A stretch of 64,000 bases of DNA from an uncultured Prevotellaceae bacterium (GTDB lineage: Bacteria; Bacteroidota; Bacteroidia; Bacteroidales; Bacteroidaceae). The notes below the pieces were generated by a model. That model was not told the DNA's origin, did no database searches, and was given only the letters and a program-made list of their open reading frames with translations. Shown in pieces: positions 1 through 8,284 of this stretch. The stretch is from contig ONCZ01000023.1 in NCBI GenBank assembly GCA_900316445.1, positions 1 through 64,000 of the forward strand. The letters are read 5' to 3'. A program made the translations under genes and the position numbers. Position 1 is the stretch's first letter, and the number at the start of each line of letters is the position of its first letter.

Positions 1-112
1 TATCCCATACCACTCATCATAATTGTCTTGTTGTAAAGTGGTGCTTTTATGAAATGGCAATCATTCGAAAGATGTCATAACTATTGAGCGTCTGCCCTGG
101 GAGGGGAAGAGA

Positions 113-655
113 TTACCCGTTGCCCTGATTGTCGGCCTGGGGTGCGAGCGCGTAGGAGATCGGGGTCTTCTTCTGGAAGCGCTTCTGCTTGCCTCCGACG
201 GTGCGGACTTCGCTCTGCACCACGTAGCCGTACTCGAAGATGCACTGGTCCTTGAAGGCCCGGCTGGTCAGTTTCTCACCCTTGGTGTTCTCGGGGTTGA
301 AGTTGATCTTGATGCCGTTGATCATCGCATCGGGGCCCACGGCGACGGCGGTCTCGATGTCGTTCTTGCCCTTCTTCTGACCGTCCACGGAGGGGTAGAA
401 GGTGCCCAGACCGTCGAGCTTCACGGGCTGACCCTGTGAGAGCAGCTCGCTCATGCAATCGACCACCTGACCCAGTACCAAGACGCACATCTGGTAGTCG
501 GCGATCTTGCCGTGCGAGGTCATGTGCTTGGCGAATCCTTTCAGGTTGAGGGGTTCCTTCTTGTCCACTTCTGCGAACCACTTGCCGAAGGCGGTCGAGT
601 CGTCGTTCGTGTTCTGACGCAGATTGATAATCATTGGGATGTTCGTTCGTGCCAT
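113..655 (-). CDS. HU-like (HU-HIG type) DNA-binding protein
   Basis: A 180-residue histone-like protein of the family Bacteroidales genomes annotate as 'DNA-binding protein, histone-like'. Expected role: nucleoid or DNA-architecture protein. The HU fold covers about residues 5-125, with the stretch DDSTAFGKWFAEV, a helix-rich first half and the LDGLGTFYP strand near residue 83. A basic tail (KQKRFQKKTPISYALAPQ) follows. The ATG at 655 begins MARTNIPMIINL and is matched by the paralogue remnant at 34716-35194. A Bacteroidetes promoter lies about 205 bp upstream, giving a long leader. It faces away from the primase-like module on its right; such HU proteins often accompany those modules in Bacteroides. 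The family call is from memory of the pattern, not a search. Confidence 0.85.
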   Translation of the reverse strand: MARTNIPMIINLRQNTNDDSTAFGKWFAEVDKKEPLNLKGFAKHMTSHGKIADYQMCVLVLGQVVDCMSELLSQGQPVKLDGLGTFYPSVDGQKKGKNDIETAVAVGPDAMINGIKINFNPENTKGEKLTSRAFKDQCIFEYGYVVQSEVRTVGGKQKRFQKKTPISYALAPQADNQGNG

Positions 656-715
656 AATGTAAATTCCTTTCTTTCTTTTTTAATTAAACATAAGCTTTTT
701 CAGTTCTCTCTTTCT

Positions 716-740
716 CACAACGGGGACAGTCCCTGTTGTG
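716..740. repeat. Palindromic repeat, copy 1 (GGGACAGTCC core)
   Basis: CACAAC and GTTGTG arms enclose a GGGGACAGTCCCT centre, forming a stable hairpin in the leader of the HU-like gene. A close relative stands at 35415-35447 upstream of the broken HU paralogue, with the same GGGACAGTCC core. Confidence 0.6.
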
Positions 741-859
741 CGATTTTCGATGGTGGGCGTCCCCAAGAGTCTGCTGGCTTGAAACCCGGACTTTCGTGCC
801 TTCGGACTCTGACTTTCAAGGCTTGTGCGCGCTGACCTCTACTGTCCTCATCGACAATG

Positions 860-891
860 CAAAGGTACTACATTTTCGCGGCATTTGCAAA
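860..891 (-). promoter_or_regulatory. Bacteroidetes-type promoter of the HU-like gene
   Basis: On the minus strand TTTG (891-888), exactly 20 bp, then TACCTTTG (867-860) match the primary sigma consensus TTTG-N19-21-TAnnTTTG. Transcription should start near 853, giving a leader of about 200 nt before the ATG at 655. The leader holds the palindrome at 716-740. Confidence 0.75.
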
Positions 892-952
892 TTTCGGAGG
901 CCGTAGCGTGTAAAAATCTGTTAAATCTTTTGGGCATTTGAAAGATGGCCTC

Positions 953-989
953 AACGTCCCGCGTCCCATCGTCCCAACGTCCCATTAAG
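953..989 (+). repeat. Tandem octamer array (CGTCCCAN), left copy
   Basis: Four successive units of an 8-bp motif read CGTCCCGc-like, CGTCCCAT, CGTCCCAA, CGTCCCAT. Positions 963-989 are identical over 27 bp to 24629-24655 at the 3' end of the split primase-like gene. The same octamer occurs inverted at 1109-1136. Confidence 0.75.
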
Positions 990-1024
990 CACCTTCCAAA
1001 TAGGTCATTGACCAGCATTATAAA

Positions 1025-1062
1025 TTAATATTATATATTATTATAATAATATATAATATTAA
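1025..1062. repeat. 38-bp perfect AT-only palindrome
   Basis: Positions 1025-1043 and 1044-1062 are exact reverse complements of A and T only (left arm starts TTAATATTATATATT). It sits between the octamer arrays at 953-989 and 1109-1136, which point towards each other. The layout resembles a melting or cruciform site at an origin, but no function is shown. The rest of 656-1260 holds the HU promoter and leader and no gene. Confidence 0.8.
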
Positions 1063-1108
1063 AACTAAATATCATCAATTAACGACACGTTCCTTCCATC
1101 GAAACCAC

Positions 1109-1136
1109 CTTAATGGGACGATGGGACGATGGGACG
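1109..1136 (-). repeat. Tandem octamer array, inverted copy
   Basis: Three units of TGGGACGA preceded by CTTAA: the reverse complement of the array at 953-989, sharing its CCCATTAAG edge. With the central palindrome it makes a roughly symmetric structure just upstream of the first gene of the module. Confidence 0.75.
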
Positions 1137-1243
1137 TGTGGCGGAAATCATTTTTGCTCACAGAGTGTCTGACACATTGTGATGTGATCTGCAAATAATT
1201 CATAAATTCCCGATGGCCTGAAAGGATTGTCGGGAATTGTTTG

Positions 1244-1251
1244 TATCTTTG
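1244..1251 (+). promoter_or_regulatory. -7 box (TATCTTTG) for a nearly leaderless gene
   Basis: TATCTTTG fits TAnnTTTG. Transcription would start near 1258, within three bases of the ATG at 1261. No clear -33 TTTG lies at the usual distance. The box overlaps the TTG-initiated N-terminal extension of this reading frame, so that extension is unlikely to be translated. Confidence 0.55.
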
Positions 1252-1260
1252 CAGATTAAT

Positions 1261-2553
1261 ATGAGACAAGATATAATCGAAGGAATAGTAGAGCCGCTTG
1301 ACGGCTATCTGAGCGGCTGTCTTACGGAGAAGAACGTGGATTGGTCGGAGTTAAGGTGGTGCGCTCGCAGGAACAGGCGTGAAGATGCGTTCTGGGACGT
1401 TCGCGAGGCATTAAGCCCTTATTACCATAAGCTGATAATGGCCGATAAGGATTTCTTCCGCAATGGTAATACCGACTCTCAGGCAAAGAAGACGCTTCAG
1501 GAATTGCTGGAGGGTGAGGGACATTATGCCGGCAGAATACTGAATGACATTGACATCGTACAGGCTGCCGAGAACTGGGCTGAGCAACTGATGGCAGACA
1601 ATCATGATCCTAATTTCTTCTTTTGGATGATGAAGATTATGCTGGAACGTGATTACACGACCGATTGGAAGGCTGTTTACGAGACATTGAAGAAGAAGTT
1701 GGCCAGGGCCCAGCAATCTGGGAACTTCAAACTAAGTGAGATGCATTGCCTGCTGATGGGCATCACGATGATAGAGCTGAGCAACAATTCGCGAGAGAAG
1801 AAAAACGAGTTGTTCGGGTTGCTACGATTGAATTGGGGCTTCTTCAAATACATGTATTCCGTGCTGATTCACTATATCGTAGGCATGCGTGTTGACAACT
1901 TCGCGGCCCTTGCCAATACGGCATGTAACAGAAAGACCAGTCGCCCTTACATGCACCTGTTCTACAAGGCTTTCAAGGCTAAGTTTGATTCGTTATGCCC
2001 AGAAGGATTGATGGATCCTCGCAGCGGAGAAAGCGTGAGAGTGCAGGCAGAGCGGCATTTGGGAAGGATGGAGCAGATAATCAAGTCTACCCCTAAGTCT
2101 GACAATCTGAATGAGCTATGCGGCATACTCTTTCCGAAGGTGATGGAAGACGTGCTCAGGCAATCGCGCCCGAAAACGTATGAGGAACTGGAGGCTGCGG
2201 TGGACGATCTGACTAATAGATATAATAAGGTGTTGGAGCAGCTGACCAATGCCGTGAAGGATGTGGAGTCGGATAAGATTTCTTCTGATGACTTGACAGC
2301 AGCATTTCTGCGTTTCCCTACCAATCTGGCTTTGGGACTCTTTGGCAGCGTATCAACCCTGCTGGCTCAGAACCAGACGTGGCTGAAATGCTCACCTCAC
2401 ATCCACGAACAGATATTGGCCAAACAAGAGGAGGCCAAAGTGCATATCGAAGGCGACTATGTTGTAACAAAGCACGTGGATCATGAGGTGAACGGCGTTG
2501 CGGCAGGTGCTACGGGTATCAATGTTGACAAAACAGGAAAGGACAAGAAATGA
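1261..2553 (+). CDS. Unidentified 430-aa protein of the primase-like module
   Basis: A mostly helical, charged 430-residue protein with no signal peptide or membrane segment. I do not recognise the family. The ATG at 1261 is chosen because an in-frame TTG at 1237 would place the promoter inside the gene. Residues 310-350 (EELEAAVDDLTNRYNKVLEQLTNAVKD) look like a coiled coil. The C-terminus has a short GDYVVTKHVDHEV...GI pattern that recurs near the N-terminus of the next gene. The stop overlaps the next start by 4 bp (ATGA), so the two are translationally coupled. Base composition is close to the neighbouring module genes and richer in GC than the element at 5.6-23.7 kb. Confidence 0.75.
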   Translation: MRQDIIEGIVEPLDGYLSGCLTEKNVDWSELRWCARRNRREDAFWDVREALSPYYHKLIMADKDFFRNGNTDSQAKKTLQELLEGEGHYAGRILNDIDIVQAAENWAEQLMADNHDPNFFFWMMKIMLERDYTTDWKAVYETLKKKLARAQQSGNFKLSEMHCLLMGITMIELSNNSREKKNELFGLLRLNWGFFKYMYSVLIHYIVGMRVDNFAALANTACNRKTSRPYMHLFYKAFKAKFDSLCPEGLMDPRSGESVRVQAERHLGRMEQIIKSTPKSDNLNELCGILFPKVMEDVLRQSRPKTYEELEAAVDDLTNRYNKVLEQLTNAVKDVESDKISSDDLTAAFLRFPTNLALGLFGSVSTLLAQNQTWLKCSPHIHEQILAKQEEAKVHIEGDYVVTKHVDHEVNGVAAGATGINVDKTGKDKK

Positions 2554-3236
2554 AAAAGGAAGATCTTCAGGCGGCTCTCGAAGCTATCAGCAAGAGTGGC
2601 ATTCAGGTGGCTGGTGACTTGGTGCTGGAGAAGAATGTGGAGTACGAGGTGGCCAACGTTGAGGAAGGTGGCATCGGTATACAGATTGTTAATGGCAGTA
2701 CTCCAAAGGTAGTCAACTCCAAGAAAGGCAGCGGCAAGAAGGATTCTGACGAGAAGCCGCCAAAGCCTCGTGAGCTGATGACCTTGAAGCGGAGAAGTAA
2801 AGTGCTGGATGGGCATCTGACTTTGCTCTTTCAGAAATTGACTAAGGATGGTTGGATAGACGGTTTTGAGGCTAACTTCAAAAATCTCTTCTCAGGTCAA
2901 AGGGACGAGAATTGCCAACTGACATGGAAGGGACTTTATGGCAAAGGTACGCTGGTGGAATTGTTCAAGCAGCTGATAAAAGCTGAACTGATAGACGTAC
3001 CGACTGGCTTTACACTATCATCGATACTCGAAGGGCATTTCATGGATAATCAGGGACATTGGTTGACGGGATTAGACAATGGCGACCCTGCTCACAGCAA
3101 AGCGCTGCCTGTGATTCAGGAGTGCGTCAATCTGCTGAAGATTTCACCCGATGCAGAACGTGACAATCTCGATGATGAATTCCGTTCGGAATATGATCGG
3201 TTTGACCAGCAGGATCTGCATTGGCATAAACGATAA
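2550..3236 (+). CDS. Unidentified 228-aa protein coupled to the preceding gene
   Basis: A soluble 228-residue protein of unknown function. Residues 15-45 (GIQVAGDLVLEKNVEYEV...GGIGIQI) repeat the GDxVxxKxVxxEV pattern from the end of the upstream protein. A Lys/Ser/Gly-rich linker follows (about residues 55-75), then a helical domain with the motif LTWKGLYGKGTLVELFKQL near residue 130. The link between domains suggests the repeat is a small binding module used twice in this operon. It overlaps the upstream gene by ATGA and is followed by a hairpin at 3242-3267. Confidence 0.75.
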   Translation: MKKEDLQAALEAISKSGIQVAGDLVLEKNVEYEVANVEEGGIGIQIVNGSTPKVVNSKKGSGKKDSDEKPPKPRELMTLKRRSKVLDGHLTLLFQKLTKDGWIDGFEANFKNLFSGQRDENCQLTWKGLYGKGTLVELFKQLIKAELIDVPTGFTLSSILEGHFMDNQGHWLTGLDNGDPAHSKALPVIQECVNLLKISPDAERDNLDDEFRSEYDRFDQQDLHWHKR

Positions 3237-3241
3237 AAAAG

Positions 3242-3279
3242 GCTTTCGGGAAATCTTTCGGGAAAGCACAGATTTTTTT
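3242..3279 (+). terminator. Probable intrinsic terminator after the two-gene unit
   Basis: GCTTTC (3242-3247) and GAAAGC (3262-3267) flank a duplicated CTTTCGGGAAA, followed by a run of T at 3273-3279. Confidence 0.5.
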
Positions 3280-3423
3280 GAATATTTTTCGCATATAGCG
3301 GAATCTCTTTGAAACACAAGGGGTTCCGCTTTTCTTTTTTCTTTGCTCGGAGGGGTGAAGTAAGCCCTTCCCGATTGTTTTCCCGAACGTTTTCCCGAAG
3401 GAACTGGGGGTTGAACGGGGATT

Positions 3424-3597
3424 ATGAATCGTTTAACAAAAAAAGAGATATATGAACAAGAAACAGTTATCAAATGTTGGCGTCTGCTTCGCATTGAAAG
3501 CCCGCCGCTACAAGATGGAGATGGCAAGGGTGAACCGTCCCCGAGTGAAGAACTCAAAAAACAAATTACACCTATTTTATTAACACGGGCGAAGTGA
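3424..3597 (+). CDS. Possible 57-aa protein, uncertain
   Basis: The only plausible coding content of the 3237-3667 gap. The ATG at 3424 opens 57 codons (MNRLTKKEIYEQETVIK...). A second frame from 3452 opens 43 codons of Lys/Arg-rich sequence (MNKKQLSNVGVCFALKARR). The two overlap and at most one is real. Neither is recognised. The gap also holds repeated TTTTCCCGAA stretches. Confidence 0.25.
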   Translation: MNRLTKKEIYEQETVIKCWRLLRIESPPLQDGDGKGEPSPSEELKKQITPILLTRAK

Positions 3598-3667
3598 GCT
3601 GAAGAAATCTCATGAGTTAAAGCTGGCCAGCGTTTCAAAGGCTTCTTCTCTCACAAAAACCCAAATT

Positions 3668-4123
3668 ATGCGTAACACAAATTTTTTCAAAAAGCAGATT
3701 TTGCAGCAGAACGTCCAGATGGACGGCAGTATTAACTTTCAGACCAACGGGGACATCAATATCTATCCGTGCCCGTGGGAGAATGACAAGCAGGTGACTA
3801 ACGGTGAGCGTGTGCGCTACGAAGGTGGTATCGAGGTGGATGCCGACGGACGTACGAGGGTGAAAAGATGGAATCGGGGATCACGAGGCCCGATGCACGA
3901 CACACTCTATGAGACAGCGCACGGGGCCGTGAAGATGACTCGCCCACAGGTGAGACCCGGAGATGGCCATCGTCGCCTCACGGAGGAATTTGTCTACGTC
4001 ACGTTCAAGTTCCCGAAGAAATACGGGCTAGCTCTCACCAAGGCACTCTATCAGGAGGAGGCCGACGAGATTATGTCATTCTTTAAGACAAGAAAGGAGG
4101 AGACAATATGGAATCAGCAGTAA
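3668..4123 (+). CDS. Unidentified 151-aa protein just upstream of the primase-like gene
   Basis: A 151-residue protein with a beta-rich start (NVQMDGSINFQTNGDINIYP) that again shows a G-x-I/V patterned strand like the two upstream genes, then a basic middle (TRVKRWNRGSRGPMHDTL). No catalytic motif is recognised. Its 3' end overlaps the primase-like gene by 16 bp, so it very probably belongs to that operon and may assist it. Confidence 0.7.
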   Translation: MRNTNFFKKQILQQNVQMDGSINFQTNGDINIYPCPWENDKQVTNGERVRYEGGIEVDADGRTRVKRWNRGSRGPMHDTLYETAHGAVKMTRPQVRPGDGHRRLTEEFVYVTFKFPKKYGLALTKALYQEEADEIMSFFKTRKEETIWNQQ

Positions 4124-5561
4124 TCCGCAACATTCATTTCACTTGTATTGGCAAGGGGCACGGCGCCCCTTGCCTCCCTGCCACCAAGGAGGATTGGGAG
4201 GCTTTGAGACGGGAATCGTGGCTCGCGCAGATGTGCGCACGTATAGAGAAAGGTGACGAGGAGTTGAAACATCGTCTGCCGGTGTGGACGCCGCATTGTG
4301 CAGAGTTCGCCAATAATCACAGGGCGATTGCCGATGCCGTCAAGCCATTGAATCGTCTGATGTTGGACTTTGACGAGAAAGGGCATACGGAGGAGATATG
4401 TGCCAGACTCTTGGAAAAGTCACCATTGGTGGTGCTGCTCATTGAGGAATCGGTTCGTAAGGGTACTCACGTCTTGGTGGAATTGCCAGAGGGGATGACA
4501 CCTGAGGAGGCACAAGCCTTGATGCAGGAGGCGACGGGATTCACGCCTGATGCGGCTGTGAAGGATGTAGCCAGATGCATCTATATGGTGCCCGAGGATC
4601 ATACCAAGTATGTGAGTCCGAAGCTGTTTGAGGTAACTGTTTCCTCCCCTGAGTTAGGGGAGGCTAGGAGGGGTCTGAACGAGGGCACTTCTGAGGCAGG
4701 ACCAGTGGCAGAGAATGAGGCTGTTCAGACCACCCCAACCCCTCCTAACTTAGGAGGGGAAAAGGTTACCGAGTTAAACTTCAAGGGCATTCCCTACACC
4801 TCTATTATTTCTGAGTGGTGGCGGAGAAATGGTGGTGAACCTGCCGAAGGTGAAAGGAATGTAAAGCTGCATAAGCTGGCCGTCAATCTCCGAGCCATCT
4901 GCGACAATAAGAAAGAAGTACTGATGACGGTGATGCCGAGGTTCGGACTCTCTGAATTGGAATTGAAATCGGTCGTTGACTCGGCTTGCAAAGAAGAACC
5001 CAAGGGCATTTCTAAAGTGATGCAGCAAATCATCGACGCACTCGAAATGGGCATTCCTTCTGATGAAATCGAGGATGCCGAGGTGGTTGCCGAAGAAACT
5101 GGCGTGAAGGTGAATGTGAAGTCGTTGCCAATTGGTTTGAAAGAATCTTTGGTTGGTGTTCCGGTTTCGATGCATATGCCCACACTCGTAGGAATTATGC
5201 CAATTTGTGGTGCTTATGCCGATGGCGTTGAGGTTGAGTATTGCGACGGAAACATTCACCGTCTCGGTCTTATGTCGATTATCAGGGGTGAGCAGGCTTC
5301 TAACAAGTCTGTGGTGAAGAATGCCGTTGACATCTGGAAGCGCCAGCTCGATGAAGAAGATGCCCTTGCCCGCAAGCGCGAGGAGGAATGGAAGGAGCGT
5401 AAGAAAGGGCGCAAAGCCAATGAGAAGGCTCCCGAGGATCCTCACGTACTGATTCGTGTAGTGCCTGTAACGGTCAGTTGTTCTACGCTGTTGAAGCGAT
5501 TCAAGAATGCCAACGGACATACCCTGTATAGTTTCGGGGAGGAATTGGACACCCTCAGAAA
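4108..5561 (+). pseudogene. 5' part of a split VirE_N/DUF3987-type primase-like gene
   Basis: N-terminal 484 codons of a protein resembling the BT4734/BF3469 family of Bacteroides modules (VirE N-terminal domain plus DUF3987-type region). Visible signs: LMLDFDEKG at residues 84-92, as in primase-like catalytic strands, a PriCT-like stretch near 235-300 (PYTSIISEWWRRNGGEPAEGERN), and a degenerate nucleotide-binding stretch GEQASNKSVV near 395. The frame runs seven codons past the junction (NIKSLLI) before a stop at 5583. The rest of the gene is at 23737-24654. Joining codon AGA (5557-5559) to AAA (23737-23739) restores one frame of 789 codons reading ...EELDTLRKTNGAGSW. Two REP-like units are inserted in frame at 4643-4759. 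Confidence 0.85.
4643..4759. repeat. In-frame inverted pair of REP-like palindromes
   Basis: Unit 1 (4643-4680) is CCTCCCCTGAGTTAGGGGAGG followed by a tail ending GGGGTCTGAAC. Unit 2 (4723-4759) is the reverse: GTTCAGACC tail, then CCCCTCCTAACTTAGGAGGGG. They encode SSPELGEARRGLNEG and VQTTPTPPNLGGE in the primase-like protein without breaking the frame. Six more units lie at 24223-24327, 33874-33961, 34665-34712 and 35264-35301. Confidence 0.85.
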
Positions 5562-5588
5562 TATTAAATCATTACTGATATGACTTGG
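5559..5588. other. attL: left junction of the serine-integrase element
   Basis: The host reading frame ends at the AA dinucleotide 5560-5561. Two bases further in, 5564-5588 (TTAAATCATTACTGA...ACTTGG) matches the reverse complement of 23710-23734 at 21 of 25 positions. Both arms start two bases from the AA core, so the rebuilt attP is symmetric about it. Confidence 0.8.
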
Positions 5589-5816
5589 AATGATAACAAA
5601 CATAATCAGCCATTTCTGAGCTGTTTCCGTTTTTGAGGAACGTCACTTCTGTAATCTTCACTATTACCCACCAGAGAAATTACCACCTATATGACGATCT
5701 GTGGATTTTTATAAATCTTCTTCCCTGTGCTTGTTTCTGCCTTCACTTATGATGTAATTTCAATGATTTTTGTAATTTTAAGAGGATTACGTTATTACCA
5801 GCCTATTATTGCATAG

Positions 5817-5850
5817 AAAAAGGATAAGCACCTGTTAGCCTATCCCTTTT
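5817..5850 (-). terminator. Terminator after the ParB-like gene
   Basis: On the minus strand AAAAGGGATA (5850-5841) pairs with TATCCTTTTT (5826-5817) around a 14-nt loop, ending in T. It lies 11 bp past the stop at 5861. The stretch 5584-5816 holds no gene that I can support. Confidence 0.65.
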
Positions 5851-5860
5851 AATCAAGAAA

Positions 5861-6730
5861 TTATACTGCATCTACAATTCTCTTAAACGCTTCCGGCAAG
5901 TCTTTAACCTTCTCGTCTGAAAGAGAGTTCTTGTCTTTATCGGAAATTGATTTTATACGTTTAAGCTCTTCCTCCCAATGGTTTCTGCCACCAGCTTCAA
6001 TGATATAATCAATGATTACACTTCGTTTTTTAATCTTGTCAGGAAACGTCTCGACTACTTTCCATATAGATTTTGCTCGATTGATATCAGCTTTATCTAA
6101 TTCTGTAGTATCTTTCATAGCAGCAGACCAAGAAAATCTTCCGTTAAGAAAGATATACTTATTTACTGTCTTTGAAGAGATACCCTGATCTGTCAGTGAT
6201 TTAGCGAACTGGGCTACTTCATTATCTGGAGCATTAAGGAAACAACCGCCAATGTAATCGCTACCTTTCCATGGCTGTGTTCTAGTATTTACCTCTATTA
6301 GAATGTTTTGAATAGACTTTCCACACAGATCAACTTTCTGCCATCGCAAATCATCAAGTGTGAACCCTTCATTATCCTCACTCTCTACTAACTGGATCGC
6401 TGCTAGATAACGATGTTGTCCATCAAGAATCACAATATAATGATCGTAATCTTCTGATCCGATCTGTTGGTTACTCATTGCATCATAGAGATTATACCCA
6501 TCTACGTCTGCAGCATCCACATAGAGAAGCGGAACTAAGTTCCTGCCAAACTCCTTCAAACTTTCAACGTGCTTTTTTACGTTGTTTTTATTGATGGCTC
6601 TGTTACCATCTACAAAGGCTACTTTCTTCACCTCTGTACCAATAGTTACTTCATTTTTTACCATAACTTCTTCATTTGAGTTAGACTCTTTGTTTTTGTT
6701 CTCATTTGTTTTAAAATTTTTGTTGTTCAT
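5861..6730 (-). CDS. ParB/Srx-like domain protein
   Basis: A 289-residue protein with a ParB-type N-terminal domain at about residues 35-115: NVKKHVESLKEFG (helix), LVPLLYVDA (strand), and ILDGQHRYLAA, the DGxHRxxAA signature of ParB/Srx-fold CTPase domains. The first 30 residues are Asn/Lys/Glu-rich and disordered. The C-terminal 170 residues are helical and not recognised. No ParA-type ATPase is visible in the element. The role could be partition, or a DndB/DGQHR-like function, which shares this motif. A TAACTTTG box lies about 64 bp upstream of the ATG. Confidence 0.7.
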   Translation of the reverse strand: MNNKNFKTNENKNKESNSNEEVMVKNEVTIGTEVKKVAFVDGNRAINKNNVKKHVESLKEFGRNLVPLLYVDAADVDGYNLYDAMSNQQIGSEDYDHYIVILDGQHRYLAAIQLVESEDNEGFTLDDLRWQKVDLCGKSIQNILIEVNTRTQPWKGSDYIGGCFLNAPDNEVAQFAKSLTDQGISSKTVNKYIFLNGRFSWSAAMKDTTELDKADINRAKSIWKVVETFPDKIKKRSVIIDYIIEAGGRNHWEEELKRIKSISDKDKNSLSDEKVKDLPEAFKRIVDAV

Positions 6731-6793
6731 TATATTTGTTTAGGACTACCCAGCTAAGAAACATTCTGTAGCTATCGTTCCTTTTTCTGGGTG

Positions 6794-6801
6794 CAAAGTT
6801 A
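6794..6801 (-). promoter_or_regulatory. -7 box (TAACTTTG) for the ParB-like gene
   Basis: Minus-strand TAACTTTG fits TAnnTTTG. Expected start near 6787, leader about 57 nt. Confidence 0.5.
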
Positions 6802-6902
6802 AGGTGAAATATGGTTGAAACAAAGAAATTTTGGTAAATGAGAAGTGGGTAGAATTTTTCATTTTTTCTACCCACTTTCCGTAAATTGATCTCAAACAAG
6901 CC

Positions 6903-7781
6903 TTATAAGAAGTAGTGCTTATTTATGGTTGGAATAGTAACGTCCTTATACTTTCTAAGGTTATTCTTTAGGAAGCTGTTCTTCCTTCCATTCTCATCGT
7001 ATTCTTCATAGTAGCTTTCATCGTCAGAAATACCAAGAACAAAAACCATTCTTGATATTAGTAGTTTCTTATCGAGAGAAATTAACTCGTTGGGGTTAGC
7101 AGACATTACAGATTTGTCTGCTTTCAAGTCCTGAAGGAACCAGCTCAGGTAGTGGTCAAACAAATAAACTCTGTAAATTGGAGCAACATTTAAAGCATGA
7201 TGAGAATCAATATGACCACTATCAAGAAACTCATCATTTGATTCTGGACTCATTTTCAAATAGGCTTCCACTAAGTCTTTTAGGAAAAACAGAATATCAT
7301 AATCTGCTATCTTGACCGCATGTTTACTTCCATCTACTTTGAACGAAAGCTCTGCGCTTTTATCAGGACTCATTTTCTCCATTTCGTCAAGTAGATCTTT
7401 AAACATTTTCCTATGTGAAGAACTTATTCTGAGAGCATCGATTGTCTGACCGTCAACATAATCTTTTATGTAGAGGCACAAATACCAAAACTTAGATGGA
7501 TCAAGATGGAAAGCTTTTATTGTTTCCTGAACTTCCACAGAATCTTCATATTTGTTTATACGGCTTATGTCGATAGAACCCTTTTTGTAGCGTTGTACAA
7601 ATTGAAATGGTACCAATGAGTCATCAACTTCTCCTTGTCGAATCGTACCATCATCATATTTAATAATGACATCTGGATCGTACGATGGCCAAAAATGATT
7701 GGCCACTTTTATTAAATATTCTAGTAATGGCTCATTCCTACAAGCCAACCCTGTTTCGTGATATGGTAATTCTTTTATCAT
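6903..7781 (-). CDS. Unidentified 292-aa protein
   Basis: A soluble, acidic 292-residue protein with no signal peptide, membrane segment or motif that I recognise. It is transcribed in the same direction as the ParB-like gene, but each has its own -7 box (7796-7789 here). That box ends 8 bp before the ATG, so the mRNA is leaderless or nearly so. Confidence 0.7.
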   Translation of the reverse strand: MIKELPYHETGLACRNEPLLEYLIKVANHFWPSYDPDVIIKYDDGTIRQGEVDDSLVPFQFVQRYKKGSIDISRINKYEDSVEVQETIKAFHLDPSKFWYLCLYIKDYVDGQTIDALRISSSHRKMFKDLLDEMEKMSPDKSAELSFKVDGSKHAVKIADYDILFFLKDLVEAYLKMSPESNDEFLDSGHIDSHHALNVAPIYRVYLFDHYLSWFLQDLKADKSVMSANPNELISLDKKLLISRMVFVLGISDDESYYEEYDENGRKNSFLKNNLRKYKDVTIPTINKHYFL

Positions 7782-7788
7782 CTGAGGA

Positions 7789-7796
7789 CAAAGTTA
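7789..7796 (-). promoter_or_regulatory. -7 box (TAACTTTG) with leaderless start
   Basis: Minus-strand TAACTTTG at 7796-7789. The expected start at about 7782 coincides with the ATG at 7781. Confidence 0.55.
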
Positions 7797-8284
7797 ATGA
7801 AAAAAGTTCGTATTTCAAATTGTTTAGAATCAAATTTAGCATTACTTAGCCAAATTTCAATTTTTTCGACTTCCTGACTGACGAAAAAAACAAAGAGCGA
7901 CATAGAGATTAGTCCAAATAGATTATCCAATGATCATTTGTGCCATTAATAGCGTGACGTTTTTATCATTACATATTAATATAGCTGTTTTCCATTTTTA
8001 CTTGTCTGGATTTGAACCATTCATAAAATACACTTTCTCTCCATTGCAGGACATTGCAGTTTCACAGAAAATACAGTCTCACGAACTAGAGCATACCTGT
8101 ACCTTACTATTATAGCCCCCCTGCCTTTTTATCCATCACCTTTAAAATGTAGGAAGTCCCCTACATAGGAGGACACTAGCCGTGGCACCCCTCCCTCTCT
8201 TTAAATTGTGAAAATCGTAGGAAAAGTAATACAAGCTGTAATACGAAAGTATTAATCAGTATTCACTTTTAATTCTAGTTGATT
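7797..8284. other. Non-coding stretch upstream of the DUF3871-type gene
   Basis: No supported gene. A 61-codon plus-strand frame at 7930-8115 has no ribosome site and unremarkable codons, so it is left out. Two small hairpins lie near the right end: GTAGG...CCTAC at about 8150-8165, and AATAC-GAAA-GTATT at about 8240-8253. They may act in the leader of the gene at 8285. Confidence 0.4.

Noticed and set aside
1237-1260. The TTG-initiated N-terminal extension of the first module gene
   Set aside because: It would overlap the TATCTTTG promoter box; the ATG at 1261 fits a start just after it.
7930-8115. A 61-codon frame in the gap before the DUF3871-type gene
   Set aside because: No ribosome site, no conserved-looking pattern, and it lies in A/T-rich spacer DNA.
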